The notes under the pieces are model-generated. The model was given only the letters and a program-made list of their open reading frames with translations, made no database searches and had not been told where the DNA came from. A stretch of 64,000 nt of DNA. Origin: Candidatus Binatia bacterium. Lineage in GTDB: Bacteria > Desulfobacterota > Binatia > UBA1149 > CAITLU01. Position numbers and translations under genes: made by a program. How positions within the stretch are numbered: position 1 is the stretch's first letter; the number at the start of each line of letters is the position of its first letter. This document shows, piece after piece, positions 9,502-17,496 of the stretch. Where the stretch lies: NCBI GenBank assembly GCA_036493895.1, contig DASXOZ010000022.1, positions 43,501 through 107,500 of the forward strand, read 5' to 3'.

Positions 9502-11370
9502 ATGCGCTGGGTAGCAAAGATCGTCGCTTCGGCTCTCGGCGGTTTCGTCGGCGCGGCGCTGGTAGGTCTCATCGAGGCCGCCGTGATCGCAACGACCGAA
9601 GGCGGCGACGAGTTCGGCGTGTTCCGCTTCGGTGTGCTCTCGTACGGAGTGATCGGCTCTGCGGTCGGCGGCGGGCTGGGCTTGGGCTTCTGCATCGTGC
9701 CGGCACTGGCCCGCGATGCGCGCGCCGCGGCGGCGACGGGGGCCGGCGTGGTGGCCGCGCTGCTCGGCCTGGCCGTTGCGCGTTTCCGAATCGTCCGCGA
9801 CGTGTTTGCCGAAAGCCTGCCGGTCGCCTCGTCCAAAGGGCTTCTCGTGCACGCGGGGCTTCTCGTTGCTGCCGTCGTCGTGCTGTGGCTGCTGCGACGA
9901 ATCGTGCTCGCACTGTCCAAGCCCGGCGGCACCGGTATCTTTGCGACCGTCGCGCTCGCGGCAGTGCTGGTCGGTGCCGGATCCGCGGCCACGGCGGGGC
10001 TCGACATGCTCCACAAGGCGCCCGTGGCGCCGACCCAGCCCGGTACGGCGACAGGACCGAGCGTCATCCTGATCATCGCCGACACGCTGAGGGCCGATCA
10101 CCTCGGCACCTACGGATCGACGACGACGAAGACGCCGGGCATCGACCGGCTGGCCAAGGACAGCGTCGTCTTCGAGAACGCCTTCTCGAACTCGACGTGG
10201 ACGCGGCCGTCGATCTCGACGATCCTCACTTCACTGTACCCGTCCTCGCACAAGGTCATGCTGAAGACCGACTCTCTGCCCGACGGCGTCACGACGCTGG
10301 CGGAAGTGATGAAAGGTGCCGGCTACCGCACCGTCGGGTACGTGACGAACATCAACGTCGCGCCGGCGTTCAACTTCGAGCAGGGCTTCCAGGAATACTA
10401 CTACCTGTCGCCGGACTTCTTCTTCGGCGCCACCGACTCGGGCTCCAAGCTGGCGTTCTACAGCGGGATGCGCCTCATCCGTGAGCGCTTCATCTCGAAG
10501 GCAAAGTACGTCCAGAACTATTACCAGGACGCGCAGACCGTCAACGGCGCGGCGCTCCCGTGGCTCGACCACAACGCCGACGGGCCGTTCTTCGCGCTGA
10601 TCCACTACATGGATCCCCACGACCCGTACTTCGAGCTCCCGTACGACGGCATTGCCGTTGCGCGCGTCGACACGCCGGACCCCGATCCTTCGCAGCGCGA
10701 CCGCCTCGAGAAGCTCTACTCGGGAGAAGTCGAATACCTCGACCGTTTCATCGCGAACCTCGTGGACGCGCTGCAGGCATCGAAGCACTACGACGACACC
10801 GTGATCGCGCTCGTGGCCGACCACGGCGAGGAGTTCTACGAGCACAAGGGCTGGTGGCACGGCACGACGCTGTACGATGAGCTGTCGCACGTGCCGGTGA
10901 TCATGAAGCTGCCGAAGAGCGCCAAGGCCGGCACGAGGGTGAAACCCTGGGCCGAGCTTCTCGATATCGCGCCGACCCTTGTCGGAGCAGCCGGCGTCAC
11001 TGCGCCCGATGCGTGGCAGGGGCGCGACCTGTTCTCCGACAAGCCCGCGCCGGCGGCCCTCTTCCAGGAAGAGGACCACGAGGGCAACGTCCTGCACTCG
11101 ATCCGCAAGGACAAGTGGAAGCTCATCACGGCCAACGAAGGCAATCCCCGCGGACTGGCACCGGTGGAGCTCTACGACATGCAGGCCGATCCCCACGAGA
11201 TGAAGAACGTCGCGGCGGCCAATGCCGAGGTGGTCGACGGTTTGCGCGCAGACCTGGAAACGCTGAAGGCGAACGCCGGCTCCAAGGCGGTAACTGGTGC
11301 GGGAGGTGCAGGTGTGGATGCTGCCACGCAGGAGAAGCTGCGCTCGCTCGGGTACGCGAGCGGCAAGTAG
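9502..11370 (+). CDS. Membrane-anchored sulfatase-like enzyme with Thr at the nucleophile position
   Basis: 622 aa. About five N-terminal helices (within 9-165) precede a periplasmic sulfatase-fold domain starting at VILIIADTLRADHLG (Asp194). The usual C/S-x-P-x-R formylglycine site is replaced by TRPSI (Thr234 to Ile238), so formylglycine formation is not expected. Other metal ligands are present: HYMDPHDPY and VADHGEEFYEH. A Thr nucleophile is typical of phosphoethanolamine and phosphoglycerol transferases (EptA, LtaS, OpgB classes), so a phospho-group transferase acting on glycan or lipid is at least as likely as a sulfatase. The C-terminus ends LRSLGYASGK, shared in form with two other enzymes of this locus. 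Confidence 0.78.
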   Translation: MRWVAKIVASALGGFVGAALVGLIEAAVIATTEGGDEFGVFRFGVLSYGVIGSAVGGGLGLGFCIVPALARDARAAAATGAGVVAALLGLAVARFRIVRDVFAESLPVASSKGLLVHAGLLVAAVVVLWLLRRIVLALSKPGGTGIFATVALAAVLVGAGSAATAGLDMLHKAPVAPTQPGTATGPSVILIIADTLRADHLGTYGSTTTKTPGIDRLAKDSVVFENAFSNSTWTRPSISTILTSLYPSSHKVMLKTDSLPDGVTTLAEVMKGAGYRTVGYVTNINVAPAFNFEQGFQEYYYLSPDFFFGATDSGSKLAFYSGMRLIRERFISKAKYVQNYYQDAQTVNGAALPWLDHNADGPFFALIHYMDPHDPYFELPYDGIAVARVDTPDPDPSQRDRLEKLYSGEVEYLDRFIANLVDALQASKHYDDTVIALVADHGEEFYEHKGWWHGTTLYDELSHVPVIMKLPKSAKAGTRVKPWAELLDIAPTLVGAAGVTAPDAWQGRDLFSDKPAPAALFQEEDHEGNVLHSIRKDKWKLITANEGNPRGLAPVELYDMQADPHEMKNVAAANAEVVDGLRADLETLKANAGSKAVTGAGGAGVDAATQEKLRSLGYASGK

Positions 11371-11456
11371 CGCAACGGCCATGCGCGGGCGCCGCCTCGT
11401 CGGCGCGCGCATTGGCCCGACGAAGTCGGACGAGAAACTCGAAAAGGAGCGCGCAC

Positions 11457-13121
11457 ATGCTGCTGGTCGTCGGCTGGGACGGCGCAGGATGGAACCTGGT
11501 TCGTCGCTTCGTCGGCGAAGGCCGAATGCCGACGACGGCCCGGCTCCTGGCCGGCGGCGCCTGCACGTGGAACGTCCGCTCGACCACGCCGCCGGTGACG
11601 TTTCCCGCGTGGACGAGCTTCCTTACCGGCGCGAATCCCGACCACCACGGCATCACCGATTTCACGATTCCACGCCCGGGCGCTTACGCGGTGCGTTTCG
11701 TCAACGCGACGCACCGGCGGCTGCCGACCTTCGTGGCGTCGATGGCCGACGCGGGCCTGCGCATCGGGATGTACGGAATGCCGGCGACGTTCCCGCCCGA
11801 AGCGCGCGGCGTGTTCGAGATCTGCGGCTTCGATACTCCGCTCGGATCGTCCGCATCCGTGCGCGCGACGCATCCGGAGTCGTTCGGCCGGGAAATTCGC
11901 GAGCGCCACGGCCGGCTCGGCATCGAGGGAATCCCGCAGGGCCGGATCGATGCGACGTGGCATCGGCGTGCGGCGCTCCGGCTCGTGGACGACGTGCGCC
12001 TGCGTTCGCGCATCGCCGAAGAGCTGATGCGTGAGCACGCGCTCGACGTCTTCGTCGTGCACTTCATGGAGCCGGACACGGTTGCCCACCATTTCTGGCA
12101 ATTCGACGACGAGGCGTCGCCGCGTCATCGCGAAGGACCCCGCGGCGTCATTGCCGACGTCTACGCCGCCCTTGACGAAGGCCTTGCCCGGTTGCTCGCT
12201 GCTGCCGGTAACGACGCCGACGTGCTGCTTCTTTCGGACCATGGCAGTGCCGGCGGCTCCGATCGGGTGCTGCTGTGGAACCGCTGGCTCGCCGACCACG
12301 GATACCTGCGGTTCACGGGTTCCGGCGCCGCCGCGCAGGGCCTCAAACGGCGCGCCTTGGCGTCGATCCCTTCGTCATGGCAGGCGCGGGCATTCGCGGC
12401 TGCCGGGGGCCTGGCCGACCGCGTGGAATCGGGCTCGCGCTTTGCCGGCATCGACTGGGACCACACGTCCGTGTACAGCGACGAAGTCGCGTACTTTCCG
12501 TCGCTGCGAATCAACCTGCAGGGACGCGAGCCGCGCGGCATCGTTTCGCCGGCCGTACGCGAGGAGCTGCTCGCGCGGCTCACGCAAGATCTGCTCGAGA
12601 TGAAAGATCCGTTCGACGACGGCTGCGTCGTGCTCTCGGCGGCGCGCCGCGAAGCCCTGTTCGACGGCCCTTTTGCCGCGCGTCTTCCCGATCTCGTGCT
12701 CGAGCTGAGGAAACCCGGCGGCTACGCTTATGCTGCCGCATCGAGCCGCGCCGGGCGCGAGAAGACGTGGATCCGCCGCCTCGGCGACGACGAGCAGGTC
12801 GGCGCGAAAGGCTCGGCGCCTGGCGGCGTGCACGACCAGTACGGCATTGCGCTGCTTGCCGGACCTCACGCGCGGCCGCACGGCGTCGCCGCTTGCGACG
12901 ACGGTGACACCTGCGGGCTCGCAGATCTCGGAGTCACGGCGCTCGCGCTCGCCGGCCTCCCGGCCACCGCATCGATGCAGGGCCGCTGCCTCGTGGAGCT
13001 GCCGGCTCGCGGCATCGCAGCTTCGGTTGCGACACCGCGCACCGAGCCCGAGAGCGACTACGCAGCGGATGAAGAACGCGAAGTCGAAAGCCGCCTGAGG
13101 GCGCTCGGATACCTGCCGTGA
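11457..13121 (+). CDS. Alkaline-phosphatase-superfamily phosphodiesterase, probably cytoplasmic
   Basis: 554 aa from the ATG at 11457, which has a good Shine-Dalgarno (AAAGGAG, about 8 nt). The catalytic fold begins directly at MLLVVGWDGAG, with no signal peptide or membrane anchor, unlike its relatives here. Nucleophile site PPVTFPAWTSFLTG (Thr48, as in NPP TFPN-type sites), metal residues EPDTVAHH, LLSDHGS and GVHDQYG. Ends LRALGYLP. It may hydrolyse a nucleotide-sugar or phosphoglycan intermediate in the cytoplasm (inference). The stop overlaps the next glycosyltransferase start by 4 nt. Confidence 0.8.
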   Translation: MLLVVGWDGAGWNLVRRFVGEGRMPTTARLLAGGACTWNVRSTTPPVTFPAWTSFLTGANPDHHGITDFTIPRPGAYAVRFVNATHRRLPTFVASMADAGLRIGMYGMPATFPPEARGVFEICGFDTPLGSSASVRATHPESFGREIRERHGRLGIEGIPQGRIDATWHRRAALRLVDDVRLRSRIAEELMREHALDVFVVHFMEPDTVAHHFWQFDDEASPRHREGPRGVIADVYAALDEGLARLLAAAGNDADVLLLSDHGSAGGSDRVLLWNRWLADHGYLRFTGSGAAAQGLKRRALASIPSSWQARAFAAAGGLADRVESGSRFAGIDWDHTSVYSDEVAYFPSLRINLQGREPRGIVSPAVREELLARLTQDLLEMKDPFDDGCVVLSAARREALFDGPFAARLPDLVLELRKPGGYAYAAASSRAGREKTWIRRLGDDEQVGAKGSAPGGVHDQYGIALLAGPHARPHGVAACDDGDTCGLADLGVTALALAGLPATASMQGRCLVELPARGIAASVATPRTEPESDYAADEEREVESRLRALGYLP

Positions 13122-14428
13122 CGGTCGCGTCCGCTGCTGCGGCCCGCCGCACTCCTTCGCGCAGCCTGCGCAGAATCGCGCTGGTCGCGGCCTGTCCGTT
13201 TCCGTCTCCGCAAGGCTCCCAGGTGTTCGTCGGACAGATGGCGCGTCACCTGGCGACGGCCGGACACGAAGTTCACCTGCTGACGTACGGGCAGGGAAGC
13301 GGCCTGGCGCCCGACGGCGTCGTTCATCACCGCATCGCGCGTCTTCCCGGCGACGATTCGTCGCGCTCCGGTCCGAACCTGGCCAAGCCGTTCCTCGACG
13401 TCCTTCTCGCGCAGCGACTGGCGCGCATCGTGCGCGAGCGCCGCATCGACGTCGTCCACGCGCACAACTACGAAGCCGCCGTCGCCGCGCTCGCCGCGAG
13501 AATGATCTCGGGCGCGCCGGTCGTCTACCACAGCCACAACCTGATGGGCGACGAGCTGGAGACGTATTTCGCCGGCGGCGTACTTCGTCGTTTCGCCGCC
13601 GGGATCGGTCGAATGCTCGACGCGCAAGTGCCGCCGCGCGCCGATCGCACCATCGCGCTTTGCGACTGGAGCGCCCGCGCGCTGGTCGCGGCGGGATGCC
13701 AAGCCGAAAAAATCACCGTCATCGCTCCGGCAGTCGAGGACGACGGGGCCTTGCCCGACGGCGCCACCGCTCGCCGGGCGCTCGGGATCGGCGACGGGGA
13801 TTTCGTCGTCGGGTATGTCGGGAACCTCGATACGTACCAGAACCTGGAGCTGCTCGTGGCAGCCATGTCCCGGCTCATCGGCAACGCAGCGGCCCGCGGC
13901 GCCGGCGGCCGGCCGCGCCTGCTCGTCGTGACGCATGGCGGCGGCGCGCCGCTGCGTCCTCTGCTGGCCGCAGCAGGCCTCGAGGCAGGTCTCGAGGCAG
14001 GTCTCAAGGCAGGTCTCAAGGAGGGACAAGCAGCCATCGTCGTCGAGGACGCCGACTTCGAGCAGGTCCGCCGCGCGATGGCAGCAAGTGACGTGCTGGC
14101 GCTACCGCGGCGGCTCGGTTCCGGCTATCCTGTCAAGCTCCTGAATTACATGAGCGCGGCCAAGGCGGTCGTCTCGGCGGGCTGCGGATCCAAGGTGCTC
14201 ACGGACGGGGTCGATGCCGTCGTCGTCGAAGACGACGATGCGCAGGCTTTCGCGGCGGCGCTCGTAGCGCTTCGGGAAGACCCGCGACGGCGAAAGGCGC
14301 TTGGAGAAGCGGCGCGGCGGCGCTTTCTCGCAGGAATGACGTGGCAGGCCGTGCTGCCGCGGATCGAGGCGGTGTACGACGGCTTGCGGGAGGCCGGCGG
14401 CCGCAGCGGCGAAACGGAATCGCAGTGA
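13118..14428 (+). CDS. GT4 family glycosyltransferase with internal 12-bp repeat
   Basis: 436 aa. N-domain ALVAACPFPSPQGSQVFVGQM matches the GT4 opening (P-x-x-G-S-x loop), followed by HAHNYEA and YHSHN. The C-domain has VVGYVGNLDTYQNLELLV and LPRRLGSGYPVKLLNYM, where the usual E-x7-E is only partly kept (no first Glu). Residues about 288-303 are a repeated EAGLEAGLKAGLKEG linker encoded by a DNA tandem repeat. GTG start overlaps the upstream stop. Confidence 0.82.
   Translation: MTVASAAAARRTPSRSLRRIALVAACPFPSPQGSQVFVGQMARHLATAGHEVHLLTYGQGSGLAPDGVVHHRIARLPGDDSSRSGPNLAKPFLDVLLAQRLARIVRERRIDVVHAHNYEAAVAALAARMISGAPVVYHSHNLMGDELETYFAGGVLRRFAAGIGRMLDAQVPPRADRTIALCDWSARALVAAGCQAEKITVIAPAVEDDGALPDGATARRALGIGDGDFVVGYVGNLDTYQNLELLVAAMSRLIGNAAARGAGGRPRLLVVTHGGGAPLRPLLAAAGLEAGLEAGLKAGLKEGQAAIVVEDADFEQVRRAMAASDVLALPRRLGSGYPVKLLNYMSAAKAVVSAGCGSKVLTDGVDAVVVEDDDAQAFAAALVALREDPRRRKALGEAARRRFLAGMTWQAVLPRIEAVYDGLREAGGRSGETESQ
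13979..14026 (+). repeat. 12-bp tandem repeat inside glycosyltransferase gene (4 units)
   Basis: Four consecutive 12-nt units: CTCGAGGCAGGT twice, then CTCAAGGCAGGT, then a diverged fourth. The period is a multiple of 3, so unit gain or loss would keep frame and only lengthen the LEAG/LKAG linker between the two GT-B domains. Confidence 0.85.
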
Positions 14429-14531
14429 GAATCGTGAGAAGGACCAGATCGATGGGGAAGCGGTGGCGGTGCGGATCCGGGCGCGGCGTTGCGGCACGCC
14501 GCTGCTCTTGCGGCGCGCGGGGAGTCGTTTC

Positions 14532-15506
14532 GTGACGGCCGACGAGCAGGCGCCGACGCTGTCGGTCGTCATCCCGATCTTCAACGAGGAAGAAACTCTC
14601 GAGAAGCTCTACGAGAGGCTGTCGGCCGCGCTTGCGGCCACCGGCGAGAGCTTCGAAGTCGTCTTCGTCAACGACGGCAGCCGCGACGCCTCGGAAAGGA
14701 TTCTTCGCGAATTCCACGCGCGCGATCCCCGCTTCAAGTCGATCCACTTCTCGCGCAACTTCGGTCACCAGACCGCGATCACCTGCGGGCTCGACCATGC
14801 GCACGGGCAGGCCGTGGTCGCGATGGACGGCGACCTTCAGGATCCGCCCGAAGTGCTTCCCGATCTCCTCCGGCTCTGGCGCCAGGGTTACGAAGTGGTC
14901 TACGCGGTGCGCCAGAAGCGCAAGGAAGGCGTTCTCAAGCGCACCGCGTACAAGGCGTTCTACTGGCTGCTGCGCCGCGTGTCCTATCTCGACATTCCGC
15001 TGGACTCGGGCGACTTCTCGCTGATCGACCGGCGCGTGATCGACATCCTGCGCTCGATGCCCGAGCGCAACCGTTTCGTGCGGGGTCTGCGCACCTGGGC
15101 GGGATTCCGCCAGATCGGCTACGAGTATGCTCGCGAAGCGCGTTTTGCGGGGCAGTCCAAGTACAGCCTGGCGCAGCTGATGAAGCTCGCGTTCGACGGC
15201 CTCGTCTCTTACTCGTACGTACCGCTTCGCCTCGTCAGTAATGTCGGATTTCTCGTGTCGATGACGGCGCTCGCGTACATGGCCTACCTGCTGATCGCAC
15301 GCCTGTTCGGCGGCACGCCGATCCAGGGCTGGACCTCCACGGTCGTGATCCTGCTGTTCCTCGGCGGCATCCAGCTTCTGTCTCTCGGTGTGATCGGCGA
15401 ATACGTCGGACGCATCTTCGAGGAGGTCAAAAGGCGGCCGCACTACGTCGTACGCGAGAAAGTGGGCCTCGCGAGCGGCTCGGAACGCGCGGAGGCGCTG
15501 CGTTGA
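14532..15506 (+). CDS. GT2 polyprenyl-phosphate glycosyltransferase (DPM1/ArnC/GtrB-like)
   Basis: 324 aa from the GTG at 14532, chosen because GGGGAG lies 7 nt upstream; a GTG at 14463 would add 23 basic residues. GT-A motifs: LSVVIPIFNEEETL, VFVNDGSRDAS, and MDGDLQDPPE (the DxD-like metal site). Two C-terminal membrane helices (about 235-300) match GtrB-type enzymes that put glucose, mannose or L-Ara4N on undecaprenyl phosphate for periplasmic transfer. The GT39-like gene at 17.5 kb is a plausible user of this lipid-linked sugar. The closest local paralog is at 50622-51632. Confidence 0.87.
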   Translation: MTADEQAPTLSVVIPIFNEEETLEKLYERLSAALAATGESFEVVFVNDGSRDASERILREFHARDPRFKSIHFSRNFGHQTAITCGLDHAHGQAVVAMDGDLQDPPEVLPDLLRLWRQGYEVVYAVRQKRKEGVLKRTAYKAFYWLLRRVSYLDIPLDSGDFSLIDRRVIDILRSMPERNRFVRGLRTWAGFRQIGYEYAREARFAGQSKYSLAQLMKLAFDGLVSYSYVPLRLVSNVGFLVSMTALAYMAYLLIARLFGGTPIQGWTSTVVILLFLGGIQLLSLGVIGEYVGRIFEEVKRRPHYVVREKVGLASGSERAEALR

Positions 15507-17491
15507 AGAGGCGCCTTGCCGACCTTGCGGTTGCGGCCTTCCTGCTCGGTACGGTGCAGGCCGTGGTCGAGACAGGCGTGCTGGCGTGGCTCAACCGGAG
15601 TCTGCTGCTGGCTCCCTACCGTTTCTTTCCGACGCACCAGTACGACGCATTCGCCAAGCTGTATTTCCTCGCTGCCGATCGCTTGCCGCTTCCGCTCATG
15701 CTGCAGGACTTCGTCGGCCAGGGACTCCTTGCCAAGCTCGCGCTCGCGCCCCAGCTCGTCGCGATCAACGCCGCGGCGGGCCTCGCGGTCGCGTTGCTGC
15801 TCGCACCCGTGGCGGGACTTCTCGGAGTCGGCAAGGCGGGCGCGAAGGACAGTGCTCGTCGCGCGCTCACCGTCGTCGTCGCGACGTGCCTCGTCGTGCA
15901 CCTCGCGGTCTGGGCGGCCGAGTTCCAGGCTCCGCAATACGTCACGGCGTTCAAGCTGGTGCGCGCGATCGCGCGCGACCTGATGGAAGGAGGCGCGGGG
16001 CTCGCGATCGGTGTGCTCTTCGTCTCCGCGGCGGCGACACGGCTGGCGTTGGCCACCCGCATCACGAGGACGGCTGTGGCCGCTGCCGCCGTCGTGCTGG
16101 TGTCCGCGAACCTGCTGTCAGGCACCGACGTCGCGTCGGCGTCGCGAAATGCCGCCGCGACAACCGCACCGCCGTCCCCGGCCTCGCGCTACAACGTCAT
16201 CCTGATCTCCGTCGACAGCCTGAGAGCCGACCATCTCGGCGTCTACGGCTACAAGCGCGCGACATCGCCGGCGATGGACGCGATCGCACGCGAAGGCGTG
16301 GTGTTTCGCCACCATTCGAGCACGACGTCGTGGACGCTTCCGGCCCACATGTCGCTGCTGACCGGCCGCTCCCTGCTCGGCCACGGCGTCGTCTCCGACG
16401 ACCGCAGCCTTCCCGCCAGCATCGGCACCGTGGCCGAAGCGTTCCAGAAGGCAGGTTACCAGACGCACGCGATCGTCTCGGCGCCTTACCTCGGCTCCCG
16501 CTACGGTTTCGCAAAAGGCTTCGAGGACTACGACGACAGGACGATCCATTTCGAGACGAACGAGGAATCCTACCACAGCGTCACCGCGCCCAAGCTGCTC
16601 GCCGCGACGGATGAATTCCTCGAGCAGAAGCGCGACAGGCCGTTCTTCCTGTTTCTGCATTTCTGGGACGTCCACTACGACTACGCGCCGGGGCCGCCGT
16701 ACGAGACGATGTTCGACCCTGACTACAAAGGCACGATGACGGGGACGAACTACTACTTCGACCCGGCCATCCACGCAGGCATGGACCAGCGCGACCTCGA
16801 CCACCTCGTCGCACTGTACGACGGCGAGATCCGGCTGGTCGACGACCACATCGCAAGGCTTCGCAGCGAGCTGGCAACGCTCGGGGTCGCCGGACGCACG
16901 ATGATCGCGATCGTCGGCGACCACGGCGACGAGTTCTTCGAGCACGGCAACAAGGGCCACCACCGCACGCTCTACGAGGAAGTGCTGCACACGCCGTTCC
17001 TGCTCGACGTGCCGGGCGTCGAGCCGGCGCGGCGCGACGTGGAACAGGAAGTCAGCATCATCGACGTGGGGCCGACGCTGATGGCGCTGGCCGGTGTCGC
17101 TGCGCCGTCGGGACCGCAAGCTATGGAGGGCAGGGATTTTTCCGGCCTTTACACCGGCGCAGCCGTTCCCGGACCGGCCCCCGTGCACGCCGAGCTTTAC
17201 CGGACCGGCATTCGGACGGTCGAGGTGGCCGAGCTCGATTCGCGCCGCAAAGTGATCCACCAGTTCCAGCGCCGGCGGCTGGAGACGTTCGACCTCGACG
17301 CCGATGCCGGCGAGCAGCGGTCGCTGGCGCCCACCTCGGCGAGCGCCGTGCCGATGGTCGGCAGCCTTCGCGACTGGCTCGACGGCGGCTGGCATCATTT
17401 CGACCGCCAGCTGCGCACCGAGGGCGTGAGCAAGGTCGTCCTCGACGCCAAAACCGCAGAGCAGCTCAAGTCGCTCGGCTATCTCAACTGA
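15503..17491 (+). CDS. Membrane-anchored sulfatase-like enzyme with Thr nucleophile (second copy)
   Basis: 662 aa with about five N-terminal helices and a periplasmic catalytic domain from VILISVDSLRADHLGVYG (Asp238). The nucleophile site is TSWTLPAH (Thr278), again without the C/S-x-P-x-R sulfatase signature. Metal ligands: LHFWDVHYDY and IVGDHGDEFFEHG. Ends LKSLGYLN. Its organisation parallels the 9502 gene, but the sequences are clearly diverged. Likely a phospho-group transferase or phosphodiesterase on surface glycolipid. TTG start overlaps the upstream stop (TTGA), implying coupling to the GtrB-like gene. Confidence 0.78.
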   Translation: MKRRLADLAVAAFLLGTVQAVVETGVLAWLNRSLLLAPYRFFPTHQYDAFAKLYFLAADRLPLPLMLQDFVGQGLLAKLALAPQLVAINAAAGLAVALLLAPVAGLLGVGKAGAKDSARRALTVVVATCLVVHLAVWAAEFQAPQYVTAFKLVRAIARDLMEGGAGLAIGVLFVSAAATRLALATRITRTAVAAAAVVLVSANLLSGTDVASASRNAAATTAPPSPASRYNVILISVDSLRADHLGVYGYKRATSPAMDAIAREGVVFRHHSSTTSWTLPAHMSLLTGRSLLGHGVVSDDRSLPASIGTVAEAFQKAGYQTHAIVSAPYLGSRYGFAKGFEDYDDRTIHFETNEESYHSVTAPKLLAATDEFLEQKRDRPFFLFLHFWDVHYDYAPGPPYETMFDPDYKGTMTGTNYYFDPAIHAGMDQRDLDHLVALYDGEIRLVDDHIARLRSELATLGVAGRTMIAIVGDHGDEFFEHGNKGHHRTLYEEVLHTPFLLDVPGVEPARRDVEQEVSIIDVGPTLMALAGVAAPSGPQAMEGRDFSGLYTGAAVPGPAPVHAELYRTGIRTVEVAELDSRRKVIHQFQRRRLETFDLDADAGEQRSLAPTSASAVPMVGSLRDWLDGGWHHFDRQLRTEGVSKVVLDAKTAEQLKSLGYLN

Positions 17492-17496
17492 CGCCG

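Noticed and set aside
7266..10085. 939-codon frame antisense to the phosphodiesterase and sulfatase-like genes
   Set aside because: Low-complexity translation without domains; both plus-strand genes have complete active sites.
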